A stretch of 64,000 nt of DNA from Carboxylicivirga linearis (GCF_018271995.1 NZ_JAGUCO010000021.1:1-64000); one strand, 5' to 3'; numbered from the stretch's first letter, positions 36,094 through 46,490 are shown. Made by a program: numbers and translations. The notes: generated by a model from the sequence alone, not told the origin.

Positions 36094-37392
36094 TTAATCA
36101 AATTTACGTTTCATAAACCAAAACTCGTGAAGAGTAAGGTTCATGGTTAATTTAGCATAGTTCTCTTTAACTAGATTATAATCTGTTGTTCCTCTTTGTC
36201 CCCATTCAAAAGCTAAATTGAATGACGTTTTTGTTCTTTTCAATGGTAAACCTACACCAAAACTTATGCCAAAGTCAGTTAATTGGTGTTCGTTTAATAT
36301 TAAATAGTCTTTTTTGTAATAGGTTCCGAAGCGATATCTGATACGCGCTAAATAAGAGCTGGCACTGCGTTCGTTAGGAATAACTTCACCACCAAAAGCC
36401 CATCTTTGCATATCGGCAGTTTCTGTTAAGTCATCAGGAAATTTAGATTCACTCCATTTTTCAAGAGTGTATTCTGCCGTTAAGGTTAATGCTTCTTTTA
36501 AATTGTATGCCAATCCAACACCTATCTTTTCTGGCATTTCAAATGCACTTTTGTTAAGTTCATTTTCTGAGAATTGTAAGGTGTCAACAGCTATTACCAT
36601 CATTCCGTCTGAATCCAATGTATTTCCTCGAGCAACCAATTTTGTGACTTTAGCATTTATTCCTGTTTTAGGACTGTATACACCACCCAACATAATGCTG
36701 TTACGCTCGTTGATATCAATTTTGTATTGAATACCAAAATCAAAATAAACATCATTAATACGAAATGTTTCCTGACTTCCAAGATATGAGGCGAATGCAT
36801 CATTCTGAAAGCGGGCAACATTTGAATTTTTTGTTTTTCCAAATAAATAGGTTGCATGTGCACCTACCGATAGGTTTTTTATAGGACTTATTGACAGACC
36901 AACATAGGTTTTTGTTGTATTGCCACTACCCATTGCTGAAGTTAAGGAATGATCTCCTGGAATATCAGAACCTGTATTCTCATCATAAAAATCATAACCA
37001 ACAGCAGAGGCCGGTTGAAGACCTACTGACATAAATCCCCATTTTGATACAGGAAATCCAATGGCAAAATAATCAAAATGCATGTCTGAAAAATCAGACG
37101 TTGACTCATTTGAGGTTAACTTTTGCTGATAATTCATCAAACCACCTTCAAAATAGAATGATAATGTATCTAAACCTTTGTAGGAGGCAGGGTTAATGTT
37201 GTTTAGGTTGTATGAGTTTTGAAGTGCAATTCCGGTTCGACCCATTGCTGCGTTACGTCCAAATCCACCATCCTGTAATTCACCAATACCGTATCTTGAG
37301 TAAGGTGAATAAGTTCGTTTCTGCGCATAGGCTGAAAACGACAGTAAAACAATGAATACTAAGGTTAAACCGCTTTTATATTTGTTATACAT
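36094..37392 (-). CDS. Outer-membrane beta-barrel protein
   Basis: 432 residues. Signal peptide (about 1-23, ending SAYAQ), then a conserved opening YSPYSRYGIGELQDGGFGRNAAMGRTGIAL and NNINPASYKGLDTLSFYFEGG, followed by many alternating amphipathic strands and a C-terminal aromatic strand ending in FD. The NPAS/Gly-rich opening and TAEYTLEKWSES strand resemble the OmpP1/FadL-like barrels of Bacteroidota. Substrate unknown. It overlaps the coaX 3' end by 8 bp and lies 21 bp before the TPR gene. Confidence 0.8.
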   Translation of the reverse strand: MYNKYKSGLTLVFIVLLSFSAYAQKRTYSPYSRYGIGELQDGGFGRNAAMGRTGIALQNSYNLNNINPASYKGLDTLSFYFEGGLMNYQQKLTSNESTSDFSDMHFDYFAIGFPVSKWGFMSVGLQPASAVGYDFYDENTGSDIPGDHSLTSAMGSGNTTKTYVGLSISPIKNLSVGAHATYLFGKTKNSNVARFQNDAFASYLGSQETFRINDVYFDFGIQYKIDINERNSIMLGGVYSPKTGINAKVTKLVARGNTLDSDGMMVIAVDTLQFSENELNKSAFEMPEKIGVGLAYNLKEALTLTAEYTLEKWSESKFPDDLTETADMQRWAFGGEVIPNERSASSYLARIRYRFGTYYKKDYLILNEHQLTDFGISFGVGLPLKRTKTSFNLAFEWGQRGTTDYNLVKENYAKLTMNLTLHEFWFMKRKFD

Positions 37393-38110
37393 TATGTTCT
37401 AGAATTCTATTAAGTCCAATAAGCACCAAATTAGGAGCTACAAAGATGGGATTTTTTAATTTCCTTGCAAAAAATTCTGCATCCCCTCCCGTAATAATAC
37501 AGGTCAGTTCGTTATAATTGCTTTTAAAATGTTCAATCAACCCCTCTATCTCAAAACACATACTATTTTGAACTCCCGCTTCAATAGCTTCTTGTGTGGA
37601 GTTGCCTAAAAAAGGAGCATCTGTATTAGGAGTTAATAAGGGCAATCGGCTGGTAAAAGAATTTAAAGCTTTAAATCGCATTTGTAAACCTGGTGAGATA
37701 TTTCCACCTACAAATTCACTTTTATCATTTATGAGTTCATAAGTTAAAGCTGTTCCGGCATCAAATACTAATAAATTGGTATCAGGATATAGTTCAAGAG
37801 CACCTGCAATTGCAGCCAGTCGATCTTTACCAATAGTTTCTTTAGATTTGTAATTCCACGAAAAAGGAAGAAGTGTATTATGCGATAATTCAATAAAAGT
37901 TGGAATTTCCTCTTTCAGATTGGATACTAATTCATCGTTTTTTTTCGCTACTACTGAAGAAAGAATTACATTAGTTAAGTGGTATTTATCAACCAGTTTT
38001 TTAATATCACTTTTATCAAGAAAATTGATTGAATCAGAAGCTACTAACTTCCGCTTGTCAAAAATACCATATTTAAGATGGGTATTTCCTCTGTCAATAA
38101 CTAAATTCAC
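37385..38110 (-). CDS. coaX: Type III pantothenate kinase CoaX
   Basis: 241 residues of the ASKHA fold. Phosphate-1 motif IDRGNTHLKYGIF (4-16), KETIGKDRLAA (about 90-100), phosphate-2 FDAGTALTYEL (about 115-125), GGNISPGLQMRFKAL (about 134-148) and ITGGDAEFFA near 206. It phosphorylates pantothenate in CoA synthesis; type III kinases use ATP with monovalent cation and are not feedback inhibited. First gene of the operon, with a consensus -7 box upstream. Confidence 0.95.
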   Translation of the reverse strand: MNLVIDRGNTHLKYGIFDKRKLVASDSINFLDKSDIKKLVDKYHLTNVILSSVVAKKNDELVSNLKEEIPTFIELSHNTLLPFSWNYKSKETIGKDRLAAIAGALELYPDTNLLVFDAGTALTYELINDKSEFVGGNISPGLQMRFKALNSFTSRLPLLTPNTDAPFLGNSTQEAIEAGVQNSMCFEIEGLIEHFKSNYNELTCIITGGDAEFFARKLKNPIFVAPNLVLIGLNRILEHNV

Positions 38111-38156
38111 ACTAAATTGACTGTTGTTAGTTTGTTAATTGGTTGATATAAGGCCA

Positions 38157-38190
38157 CAAAGATAAGAATAATAATTCTGCTTAACCCAAA
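38157..38190 (-). promoter_or_regulatory. Promoter of the coaX operon
   Basis: Minus strand: TTTG at 38190-38187, 22-bp spacer, TATCTTTG at 38164-38157, 47 bp before the coaX ATG. Confidence 0.6.
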
Positions 38191-38211
38191 CCTGGTGAAA
38201 CAATTTTAAGT

Positions 38212-39249
38212 ATGAGAAAAGTAGTTGTTGTAGAGGACGATAAGTTTATAGCAGCCATATTTACTATGTTTCTGCGTGAACTTGGCCATGAATTGGTTGG
38301 ACGATGTTCTACCGGAGCTGAAGCTTTGGATTTGTGTCATCGTCTTCGGCCTGATGTTGTATTGATGGATATTCACCTCGACGGAGAGTTAGACGGTATA
38401 CAAACATCGGAACAATTGCGTAGAGAGTTGGATATACCTGTTATTTATGTTTCATCTGATACCAGCAGTCAAGTAATTAAAAGAGCTATCGTTTCCAATT
38501 CATATGGTTACTTGGTTAAGCCAGTAAATAAAAAGGAGCTGGGTATAAGCATTGATCTGGCATTTTATAAGCATAGGGTTGATCAGGAGCAACGGGAGCG
38601 AGAGCGAGGATATCGTCAGTTTATTAGCGATGCTCCAATGCCGTTGATGATTTTGCAAGAAGGAAGAATTCAATATCTTAATCATTTAGCGCTTGACTTG
38701 TTCAAGACGCATTATATGGAAGATGTTATTACACTACCATATATTAATTTTGTGGAGCCTGAATACACTGAATTGGTTACCGCATTATTGGATGATTTCA
38801 AAAATAAAGGAATAGGCTTTCAGAATAAATTACTGGCGATGCAGGATGTTCATGGACAGGTTTTTTATTCAAAAATATCAGGGTCGGCCATTGTCTTTAA
38901 TAAAAAGAAATCGTTGCAGGTTACAATGGTTGAAGCTTCGGATATGGAATACAGTAATAAAACATCTTTGGCTTATAAAACCATGATAGATTCTTTTGGA
39001 CTGCCATATTTTGTTACAGATCAGCACCTGCAAATAAAGGAGATAAGCAATAGCCTTCTTTTTAATGGATTGGAATTAAATGACCAAAAAGTGGATGAGC
39101 GAAAAGATTACTTCGAAAAAATTGAAGATGAATCTACATTGGTATATAAGTTAATAGCAAAAGACAAAACACCCACTTTATTCAAGAGTCATATAATAAA
39201 GGATGTTTCAGGAGAGGTGCTCGAAATCTTCTTTTATCCGGGAAAATAA
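38212..39249 (+). CDS. Response regulator with receiver and PAS-like domains, no output domain
   Basis: 345 residues. The receiver domain (1-120) has the acid pair Glu8/Asp9-Asp10, phospho-acceptor Asp53 in VVLMDIHLDG, the Ser/Thr in YVSSDTSS and Lys in YLVKPVNKKEL. After a charged linker come two PAS-like regions, about 130-235 (FISDAPMPLMILQEGRIQYLNHLAL) and 245-345 (SFGLPYFVTDQHLQIKEISN). No kinase, cyclase or DNA-binding domain follows. It may relay phosphate or act by protein contact. It is a single gene; its partner kinase is not adjacent. Confidence 0.85.
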   Translation: MRKVVVVEDDKFIAAIFTMFLRELGHELVGRCSTGAEALDLCHRLRPDVVLMDIHLDGELDGIQTSEQLRRELDIPVIYVSSDTSSQVIKRAIVSNSYGYLVKPVNKKELGISIDLAFYKHRVDQEQRERERGYRQFISDAPMPLMILQEGRIQYLNHLALDLFKTHYMEDVITLPYINFVEPEYTELVTALLDDFKNKGIGFQNKLLAMQDVHGQVFYSKISGSAIVFNKKKSLQVTMVEASDMEYSNKTSLAYKTMIDSFGLPYFVTDQHLQIKEISNSLLFNGLELNDQKVDERKDYFEKIEDESTLVYKLIAKDKTPTLFKSHIIKDVSGEVLEIFFYPGK

Positions 39250-39251
39250 AG

Positions 39252-42200
39252 CTAAATGGCTTGATTCATTTCGGTGATAATGTCTTTGGCTTCCTCAATT
39301 GAGTTAATATTTTTCATCATCAGGTAAAGTTTAGTTTTACCTTCTTTCATAGTGGCTTTTTTAGGATTATTCTGTAGCCACATTAGTATCTTGCTAAATA
39401 TTGGCGATTGAAAGAAGATAGATTCCTGGTTGGATACAAAATATAGATATAGGAGGTTGTTTTTGAGGATGATCTTTTCAATTCCCAGTTTTTTGGCCAT
39501 TCTTCTTATGCGAACAATCTCAAATAATCGTTGACCTGATTCAGGTATTGGTCCAAAGCGATCAATTAGATTGTTTTCAAAAATCTTCAATTCTTCTTCT
39601 TCCTCAATGTTATCCAGGTCACGATATAATTGCATTCGTTCTGCAATGTTCTCAATATATGATTCAGGAAGTCGGAGTTCGCTGTCTGTTTCCACAACAC
39701 AATCTTTTACATATTCAGCATTTTCAATGTCTTTCTCCTGCTCTTCCTTATAAAGTTCTTTGTATTCTGTTTCCTTCAATTCAAGCAATGCTTCATTTAA
39801 AATACGTTGATAGGTTTCGTATCCAATGTCAGAGATAAATCCACTCTGTTCTCCTCCTAATAAGTCGCCGGCACCTCTTATGTCCAGGTCCTGCATAGCA
39901 ATGTTAAATCCGCTGCCCAGGTCAGAAAATTCTTCAATGATTTTTAATCTTCTGCGCGCTTCCTGAGTCAAAGTTGATAAGGGTTGAGCCAATAGGTAGC
40001 AAAAAGCTTTTTTATTCGACCGTCCCACACGACCACGAAGTTGGTGCAGTTCGCTTAGTCCAAAGTTATGGGCATTGTTAATAATAATGGTGTTGGCATT
40101 AGGAATATCCAATCCTGATTCGATAATGGTAGTGGCAATCAAAACATCATATTCGCCTGCAATAAAGTCAAGCATAATTTTTTCAAGTGTTGGTCCATCC
40201 ATCTGGCCATGAGCCACCACTGTTTTAATATCAGGAAGTATTCGGTTAACCATCTCCTGAACCTCCAAAATATTCTGAACCCGATTATGAATAAAGAAAA
40301 TCTGACCATTCCGTTCAACTTCGTAAAGAATAGCTTCTTTGATTATCTCTTCATTCAACACGTGCAATTCAGTAATAATTGGATGTCGGTTGGGTGGTGC
40401 TGTATTTAAAATGGATAAATCACGCGCACCCATCAACGAAAATTGCAGGGTTCGTGGTATGGGAGTTGCAGTTAAAGTTAGTGTATCAACGTTTACTTTC
40501 AACTGCTTTAATTTCTCCTTTACCGATACGCCAAAGCGTTGCTCTTCATCAATAATTAAAAGACCTAAATCTTTAAACTCAACATCTTTGCCTATCAGTC
40601 GATGTGTGCCAATTAGTATATCAAGCTTTCCTTCTTTTAGATTTTTTATTGCTTCACGAATATCTTTGGGTTTTCTCAATCTACTGATATAATCAACCGA
40701 TACCGGAAAATCTTTTAGCCGATCCTTAAAGGTCTGAAAATGTTGTAAAGCCAATATAGTGGTTGGAACTAATACAGCCACTTGTTTATTGTCAGTTACG
40801 GCTTTAAACGCTGCTCTGATGGCCAACTCCGTTTTTCCAAAACCAACATCGCCACAAACCAGGCGATCCATGGGGGTGGATGATTCCATATCTTCTTTGA
40901 TGGAAAGGGTTGATTTATTTTGATCGGGAGTGTCTTCGTAAATAAAGGAAGCTTCCAACTCTGTTTGAAGATACGTGTCAGGGGCAAAAGCAAAACCCGG
41001 ATTGGCTTTCCGTTTTGCATATAAGGCAATTAGCTCTCGAGCAATGTCTTTTACTTTCTTTTTGGTCTTATCCTTCAACTTCTGCCAGGCTGGTGTACCC
41101 AGTTTGTTGATTTTGGGAGGTGTCCCATCTTTGCCTTTGAATTTGCTGATGCGATGTAACGAATGGATATTCACCAGCAGTACATCGTTATCACGATAGA
41201 TTAGTCGAATGGCTTCCTGTGGTTTCCCGTTTACCTGTGTAGTGACCAAGCCTCCAAAACGACCTACACCATGATCGATATGAACAACGTTATCGCCCGG
41301 ATTCAAGCGGTTTATTTCTTTCAGTGAAATTGCTTGTTGCGCAGCTTTGGCTTTTTCGGTTCGTAATGAGAATTTATGGTATCGTTCAAATATCTGGTGA
41401 TCGGTGTAAAAAGCCAGCAGGGCATCATTATCAATAAATCCTTCATGTAAGCTATGGTCAATTTCGGCATACTTTACCTTTATTCCCCTGTCATGAAAGA
41501 TGGCTTGCAGGCGTTCAAACTGTTTGGGATTGTCTGAAAGAATGTGGTTCTCAAAGTCGTTCTTTCTTTTCTCTTGCAAATCCGTTTCCAGCAAATCGAA
41601 GTTTTTATGAAATACAGGTTGTGGTGACATATCAAAATTCACCACTGATGAGCTTTTCAAAATATTTTTGCTGCCAAAAACCAGCACTGTTTTATTGCTC
41701 AATCCTTTTTTGAATTCGTCATAATTGCAAACTTGACTCTCAGTTAAGTATTGAGTTTCATTTTCTTCTTCCTCATCCTCCAGAGGAGTAATTTCTTGTA
41801 TTTTTACAGCTAATGCATTTAATCTGTCTTGAATAAACTGAGGATCTTCCATCCAGATTTTTGTGCTGGTTGGTAAGTAATCAGATAAGGCAGTTAAGGA
41901 TTGATTGCTTTGATTCTCGGTTAGGTTAGGTACCACTACCACCTTATCGATTTTTTCTTTTGATAGTTGATTCTCTAGGTTAAATTTACGAATGCTATCC
42001 ACTTCATCACCCCAAAAATCAATACGATATGGATCTTCATCGGAAAAGGAGTAGACATCGATAATACTTCCTCTAACTGAATACTGGCCGGGTTCGAAAA
42101 CAAAGTCAACCCGCTGAAAATGACATTCGGTAAGTACTTCGGTAATAAATGATATATCTAACTGGTCGCCTTTTTTAATGACAAGACGATTATTATCCAG

Positions 42201-42605
42201 TTCGTCGGCCGAAATTACTTTTTCGATTAAAGCTTCTGGGTAGGTGAGCAGAAACAGCTTATTCTCATCGGAATGAATATGGCTTAATGCTTCTGTACGG
42301 AGTAATACATTCTGAGAATCTTTCTGTCCATATTCAGGCGATCGCTTAAATGACGAAGGTAGGAAAGAAACATTTTTTTGAGAACTAAGTTGAACCAAGT
42401 CGTTGTAAACGTATGCTGCTTCTTCACGATCGTTCATTATCACCAGGTGCGGCCCATCGTTTATAAGGGTAGCCATTAATACAGATTTAGCACTCCCCAC
42501 TAAACCATTCAGGTAAATCGATTTTTCATCTTTTTCGATGTGTGAATTAACCTGATTAATTCTTTCATCGCTTTGGTAATATGATAGTATTCGGCTTAGC
42601 TCCAC
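39252..42605 (-). CDS. mfd: Transcription-repair coupling factor Mfd
   Basis: 1117 residues. UvrB-like N-terminal domains (about 1-340), RNA-polymerase-interacting CarD-like domain near 420-500 (LNPGDNVVHIDHGVGRFGGL), then the RecG-like SF2 translocase: Walker A DVGFGKTELAIRAAF, DEEQRFGV box, TATPIPRTL, and helicase motif VI region LHQLRGRVGRSNKKAFCYL, with a C-terminal TRCF domain. It removes stalled RNA polymerase and recruits UvrA. The start is GTG at 42605, with a TACCTTTG box 17 bp upstream. uvrA itself is about 10 kb away. Confidence 0.96.
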   Translation of the reverse strand: MELSRILSYYQSDERINQVNSHIEKDEKSIYLNGLVGSAKSVLMATLINDGPHLVIMNDREEAAYVYNDLVQLSSQKNVSFLPSSFKRSPEYGQKDSQNVLLRTEALSHIHSDENKLFLLTYPEALIEKVISADELDNNRLVIKKGDQLDISFITEVLTECHFQRVDFVFEPGQYSVRGSIIDVYSFSDEDPYRIDFWGDEVDSIRKFNLENQLSKEKIDKVVVVPNLTENQSNQSLTALSDYLPTSTKIWMEDPQFIQDRLNALAVKIQEITPLEDEEEENETQYLTESQVCNYDEFKKGLSNKTVLVFGSKNILKSSSVVNFDMSPQPVFHKNFDLLETDLQEKRKNDFENHILSDNPKQFERLQAIFHDRGIKVKYAEIDHSLHEGFIDNDALLAFYTDHQIFERYHKFSLRTEKAKAAQQAISLKEINRLNPGDNVVHIDHGVGRFGGLVTTQVNGKPQEAIRLIYRDNDVLLVNIHSLHRISKFKGKDGTPPKINKLGTPAWQKLKDKTKKKVKDIARELIALYAKRKANPGFAFAPDTYLQTELEASFIYEDTPDQNKSTLSIKEDMESSTPMDRLVCGDVGFGKTELAIRAAFKAVTDNKQVAVLVPTTILALQHFQTFKDRLKDFPVSVDYISRLRKPKDIREAIKNLKEGKLDILIGTHRLIGKDVEFKDLGLLIIDEEQRFGVSVKEKLKQLKVNVDTLTLTATPIPRTLQFSLMGARDLSILNTAPPNRHPIITELHVLNEEIIKEAILYEVERNGQIFFIHNRVQNILEVQEMVNRILPDIKTVVAHGQMDGPTLEKIMLDFIAGEYDVLIATTIIESGLDIPNANTIIINNAHNFGLSELHQLRGRVGRSNKKAFCYLLAQPLSTLTQEARRRLKIIEEFSDLGSGFNIAMQDLDIRGAGDLLGGEQSGFISDIGYETYQRILNEALLELKETEYKELYKEEQEKDIENAEYVKDCVVETDSELRLPESYIENIAERMQLYRDLDNIEEEEELKIFENNLIDRFGPIPESGQRLFEIVRIRRMAKKLGIEKIILKNNLLYLYFVSNQESIFFQSPIFSKILMWLQNNPKKATMKEGKTKLYLMMKNINSIEEAKDIITEMNQAI

Positions 42606-42621
42606 TTCGTAAAATTTTGTG

Positions 42622-42629
42622 CAAAGGTA
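42622..42629 (-). promoter_or_regulatory. Putative -7 box of mfd
   Basis: Minus-strand TACCTTTG, matching TAnnTTTG, 17 bp before the GTG start. It implies a very short leader and supports the GTG over any upstream start. Confidence 0.5.
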
Positions 42630-42682
42630 ATTGAAATTATCTATTCAATAGTAATGAGTGAAGTAGGGCTTTTAGTATTGAA

Positions 42683-42718
42683 AATAACAAAAGGCTTTCC
42701 GGTTATGAAAAGCCTTTG
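42683..42718 (-). terminator. Terminator after fbp
   Basis: AAAGGCTTT and AAAGCCTTT pair. On the minus strand the stem is followed by TTTTGTTATTTT. Confidence 0.7.
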
Positions 42719-42738
42719 CATTGATTTAGCATTACTTA

Positions 42739-43803
42739 TTAATTGTGACTGACCGATTCCTGAGCAGCTTTAAAACGCTTTGAGTTTTTATGAGCAAAGT
42801 CTGTAAGGTAATCCTCAATCATAGCAACCATATTTTTAGAGCCTGTATAAAACGGGACACGTTGGTGTAATGATGTTGGTTGAATTTCCATAATTCTCTT
42901 TTCACCATTACTAGCTCTTCCTCCTGCTTGCTCGGCTAAAAATGCAATAGGATTACATTCATATAGCAACCTGAGTTTTCCCAATGGAGCTGTCTCTGTT
43001 TCGGGATAGATGAAAATTCCACCCTTTAAAAGGTTACGATGAAAATCTGCTACTAAAGAACCAATGTATCGTGATGTGTATGGGCGTTGAGTGGCATCGT
43101 CTCTTTCCTGACAATATTTTATGTATTTTTTAACGCCTTTGGGAAACTTCTTATAATTCCCTTCATTAATAGAATAGATACGACCGTCTTCAGGTGTTTG
43201 TATGTGTCGGTGTGAGAGACAGAACTCTCCAATACTTGGGTCAAGTGTAAAGCCATTCACCCCATTGCCGGTTGTGTATACCAGCATGGTGGAACTACCG
43301 TATAAAATATAACCTGCGGCCAATTGAGCTGTTCCGGGTTGCAGAAAATCTTCCATCGAAGCTTTTTCTCCAACTGGGGTAACTCTTCTGTAAATTGAGA
43401 AGATAGTTCCAATGGATACGTTAACATCTATGTTGGATGATCCATCCAGAGGGTCCATCAAAAAAACATACTTACCATTTCTGCCTTTTTCATCATCAAA
43501 AAAGATGAAGCTTTCATTTTCTTCAGAAGCAATGGCACATACTTCGCCGCATCCACGAATGGCATCAATAAAATGATCATTGGCAAATACATCCAGTTTT
43601 TTCTGATCTTCGCCCTGAACGTTGGTGTTGCCGGCTTCTCCCAGTATATCAACTAAACCTGCTTTGTTTACCTCGCGGTTTACCATGCGAGCCGCAGTGC
43701 TAACATGATGAAGCAGGTGAGAGAAGCCTCCCCGCGATTGAGGGATTGTCATTTGCTTGTTAAGAATGTACTCGCTTAACGTTGTTACTTCAAATTTTGT
43801 CAT
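42739..43803 (-). CDS. fbp: Class I fructose-1,6-bisphosphatase
   Basis: 354 residues. Class I FBPase signatures: acidic [14 protein letters not shown] (about 90-103), the metal site [23 protein letters not shown] (about 117-139) and [21 protein letters not shown] (about 275-295), which carries the sugar-phosphate and metal ligands. It hydrolyses fructose-1,6-bisphosphate in gluconeogenesis. Slightly longer than the E. coli enzyme. It is monocistronic: a hairpin terminator lies 20 bp downstream; no consensus promoter was recognised in the 175 bp upstream. Confidence 0.95.
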   Translation of the reverse strand: MTKFEVTTLSEYILNKQMTIPQSRGGFSHLLHHVSTAARMVNREVNKAGLVDILGEAGNTNVQGEDQKKLDVFANDHFIDAIRGCGEVCAIASEENESFIFFDDEKGRNGKYVFLMDPLDGSSNIDVNVSIGTIFSIYRRVTPVGEKASMEDFLQPGTAQLAAGYILYGSSTMLVYTTGNGVNGFTLDPSIGEFCLSHRHIQTPEDGRIYSINEGNYKKFPKGVKKYIKYCQERDDATQRPYTSRYIGSLVADFHRNLLKGGIFIYPETETAPLGKLRLLYECNPIAFLAEQAGGRASNGEKRIMEIQPTSLHQRVPFYTGSKNMVAMIEDYLTDFAHKNSKRFKAAQESVSHN

Positions 43804-43911
43804 AGTACTTGGTTTTAGATTGTAACTAATATCTATTTATTGATATAACAAGTCTCTGGAAGTATGGGTTTTTGAAATTGATTAAAGTCACTTATAGATT
43901 GATAGGCGAAA

Positions 43912-43919
43912 TAATTTTG
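43912..43919 (+). promoter_or_regulatory. Putative -7 box of the aspartate kinase gene
   Basis: TAATTTTG matches TAnnTTTG, 59 bp before the ATG. No -33 TTG at normal spacing, so only tentative. Confidence 0.35.
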
Positions 43920-43978
43920 TAGTTATATATAGAAATTCTGGAGCTTTGAATTATTTTTACTTAACAATTAGTTAAGCA

Positions 43979-45238
43979 ATGAAAGTATTTAAATTTGGTG
44001 GTGCTTCAGTAAAAGATGCAGCAGGAGTAAAGAATCTGGCTAAAATAGTAAATAGTTATAATGATTCATTAGTAGTAGTTATTTCGGCTATGGGTAAAAT
44101 GACCAATGCTTTTGAAGAGTTGGTTTATGCCTATTTTAATGGGAATGGCATTGAGCAACATTATCAAAAAATAAAGGAATATCATCTTAGTATTATTACT
44201 GATTTATTTGAGCCTGAAGAACAAGGTGTAATAGATGAATGGTTGGAAGCATTGCAGCTTAAGCTGGATACAGAACCATCGCTTAATTACGATTTTGAAT
44301 ACGACCAGATTGTACCTTTCGGAGAGCTGATAAGTACATTTATTGTAAGTTCTTATTTGAATAAGTTGGGGTGGCAGAATGAGTGGATAGATGTAAGAAA
44401 AATATTGCGCACTGATGATTTGTTCAGAAGTGCCGGAGTAAACTGGGAATTAAGCTCTGAATTGATGAAAGAAGCTTTCTCTTTTGAAGGTACACAGAGA
44501 TATATTACTCAGGGCTTCATTGGGTCAACTGATACCAATCTTACAACAACTCTTGGGCGCGAGGGGTCGGATTATACAGGTGCTATTATAGCCTATGCTT
44601 TAGATGCCGAAAGTTTATCTATCTGGAAAGATGTACCGGGAGTATTAAATGCTGATCCTCGTTGGTATCCAAAGGCCAGAATGATTGATGAACTTTCGTA
44701 TTGGGAAGCAATTGAGCTAACTTATTACGGAGCCCAGGTGATTCATCCGAAGACTATAAAACCATTGCAGAATAAGCAAATACCTCTGTTGGTTAAGTCT
44801 TTTATTGAGCCTGAAAATAAAGGAACTGCCATAAAGGATACGGAACAGAATGTTCAGTTGCCTCCAATATATGTTTTAAAGGAAAAGCAGACGCTTTTAA
44901 GTATTTCACCAAAAGATTTCTCATTTATTTTAGAAGAAAATCTAAGTGAGATTTTTCAGGTTATTAGTAAGCATCGTTTGAAGATTAATTTGATGCAAAG
45001 TTCAGCATTGAATTTTTCGGTTTGTGTCGATCATCATAAAAATATTGATGCTGTAATGGATGAATTAAGCGAGCATTACGGTGTATTATATAATGTTGAT
45101 ATGGAGCTGGTAACCATCAGACATTATACAGATAAGGCCATATCTGAAGTAATTGATGGCAAGGAAGTGGTGGACTCTCAGGTTAGTAGAAAAACGGCCC
45201 GTTATGTAGTAAAGCAAAGCGAGTGGAATTTTAAATGA
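43979..45238 (+). CDS. Monofunctional aspartate kinase
   Basis: 419 residues. The amino-acid kinase core starts with KVFKFGGASVKDA (2-14), has the FGELISTFIVSSYL segment (about 111-124), TQGFIGSTD (about 180) and TLGREGSDYTGAIIAYAL...IWKDVPGVLNADPRW (about 192-230), followed by a C-terminal ACT region (about 295-400) that could bind lysine or threonine. It phosphorylates aspartate at the start of lysine, methionine and threonine synthesis. No homoserine dehydrogenase domain is fused. Standing alone, it does not reveal which end-product regulates it. Confidence 0.92.
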   Translation: MKVFKFGGASVKDAAGVKNLAKIVNSYNDSLVVVISAMGKMTNAFEELVYAYFNGNGIEQHYQKIKEYHLSIITDLFEPEEQGVIDEWLEALQLKLDTEPSLNYDFEYDQIVPFGELISTFIVSSYLNKLGWQNEWIDVRKILRTDDLFRSAGVNWELSSELMKEAFSFEGTQRYITQGFIGSTDTNLTTTLGREGSDYTGAIIAYALDAESLSIWKDVPGVLNADPRWYPKARMIDELSYWEAIELTYYGAQVIHPKTIKPLQNKQIPLLVKSFIEPENKGTAIKDTEQNVQLPPIYVLKEKQTLLSISPKDFSFILEENLSEIFQVISKHRLKINLMQSSALNFSVCVDHHKNIDAVMDELSEHYGVLYNVDMELVTIRHYTDKAISEVIDGKEVVDSQVSRKTARYVVKQSEWNFK

Positions 45239-45259
45239 TAATAGAATGATGGAAAGCTG

Positions 45260-46402
45260 TTACATTCCTAAATTGAATTTTTTGGTTTGGTAGGATTTTA
45301 GTTTTTTGTATGGAATGATTGACCATGGAGTAGAGTCATTTTTTCGTGCGGTACCTGGTGATTTATAACCCAAATAAACACCCTTGGGAGTTAAGTGCCA
45401 CTCAGGAAATTGCCATATTTTGACATTGTTATAGCTAAATCCATCTTCTCTTTTGGTATTCATTTCTCTTGGGTGAATTTGGTTTAAAAGATCCAATACT
45501 TTTGGACCAAATACTTTATATCTATACTGAAACCATTTGTATTCACCTTGTGTTAAATTGGTTTGTGGATTTTCGCCAAACCAATATAAGTCTTCGAAGA
45601 AAATCGGTTCAGCATTCCTCATTTGTAAGTTAAATAACTCTTTTTTATCGGCTTCAGGAACTCCATAACAAGAGGCACTGGTAATGGTTTGGTAGCTGAT
45701 TAATTCATTATCCAGAAAGAAAATATCAAAACCAATCGAATAATTACCTTTTTTGCCCTGAATAACACAGCTGTATTTCATATTGATAGCATTCAAATGT
45801 TGTGATTCCAGCCAGGTATTAATAGAATCAACTTCTAATATGCCTTTTTTATGAGCTTTAACTCTGAACAAGGTAATATCGCTATTGGGTTCGGTAAGAT
45901 ATTGCACATAAACATGTTTACTAATTTTTTCAGTCTTTAGCGTATCGAATTGGATATGTCGTGTTTTGTATGCCAGATAAGGAGTAATTCGGTATTTTTT
46001 AATGGCACTAATACATGGGTGGTTGAGGTCTTCCACCTCAAGACGTTTAAGTTTAAAATCAGATATATTTCCATTCTTATCTTTCCAGCTACCTTCCCAT
46101 TGATCGGTTTTAACTTCTTGCAATGAAACAGAATCAGTGACTACTTTCTGATTTGTTTCACTATTAAAATAAGATGCGGTTAAAACAAAATGTCCATTCC
46201 GGAGTATGGTGCCTTCCATACTTTTATCATACATATTATCCTCGGTAATATACCGCGCCATACATACGTCGCCGTACTCTTCTAATTGAATAACTATCTC
46301 TTTATTGTGCAAGGTTCCAATTATATAATACGTCTCTTCGCGATGAGCAAATGCATTGATTCCACTTATAATAAATAAAACCAAAAGTAGATACGACTTC
46401 AT
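45260..46402 (-). CDS. Exported protein of unknown function
   Basis: 380 residues from the ATG at 46402, where the signal peptide begins (MKSYLLLVLFIISGINAFA). A TTG seven codons upstream is less likely. The first 110 residues are a beta-rich domain (YYIIGTLHNKEIVIQLEEYGDVCMARYI...GTILRNGHFVLTASYFN), reminiscent of the repeated scoring-type modules in exported Bacteroidota proteins. The rest has alternating strands, with WLESQHLNAINMKYSC near 205-225 and a C-terminal basic tail. I recognise no catalytic motif. It is convergent with the aspartate kinase gene and divergent from the HupE gene. Confidence 0.65.
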   Translation of the reverse strand: MKSYLLLVLFIISGINAFAHREETYYIIGTLHNKEIVIQLEEYGDVCMARYITEDNMYDKSMEGTILRNGHFVLTASYFNSETNQKVVTDSVSLQEVKTDQWEGSWKDKNGNISDFKLKRLEVEDLNHPCISAIKKYRITPYLAYKTRHIQFDTLKTEKISKHVYVQYLTEPNSDITLFRVKAHKKGILEVDSINTWLESQHLNAINMKYSCVIQGKKGNYSIGFDIFFLDNELISYQTITSASCYGVPEADKKELFNLQMRNAEPIFFEDLYWFGENPQTNLTQGEYKWFQYRYKVFGPKVLDLLNQIHPREMNTKREDGFSYNNVKIWQFPEWHLTPKGVYLGYKSPGTARKNDSTPWSIIPYKKLKSYQTKKFNLGM

Positions 46403-46490
46403 ATTATCAAGGTTTATGGACAATTATCCAGTTTAGATATTTCTAAAAATGTTAATTTGGTGCAACTTATTAAAATTACCCGATATTAGA

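Noticed and set aside
40339-40692. 117-residue plus-strand frame inside mfd
   Set aside because: Antisense shadow of a conserved helicase region, low-complexity Ser/Phe-rich, no promoter.
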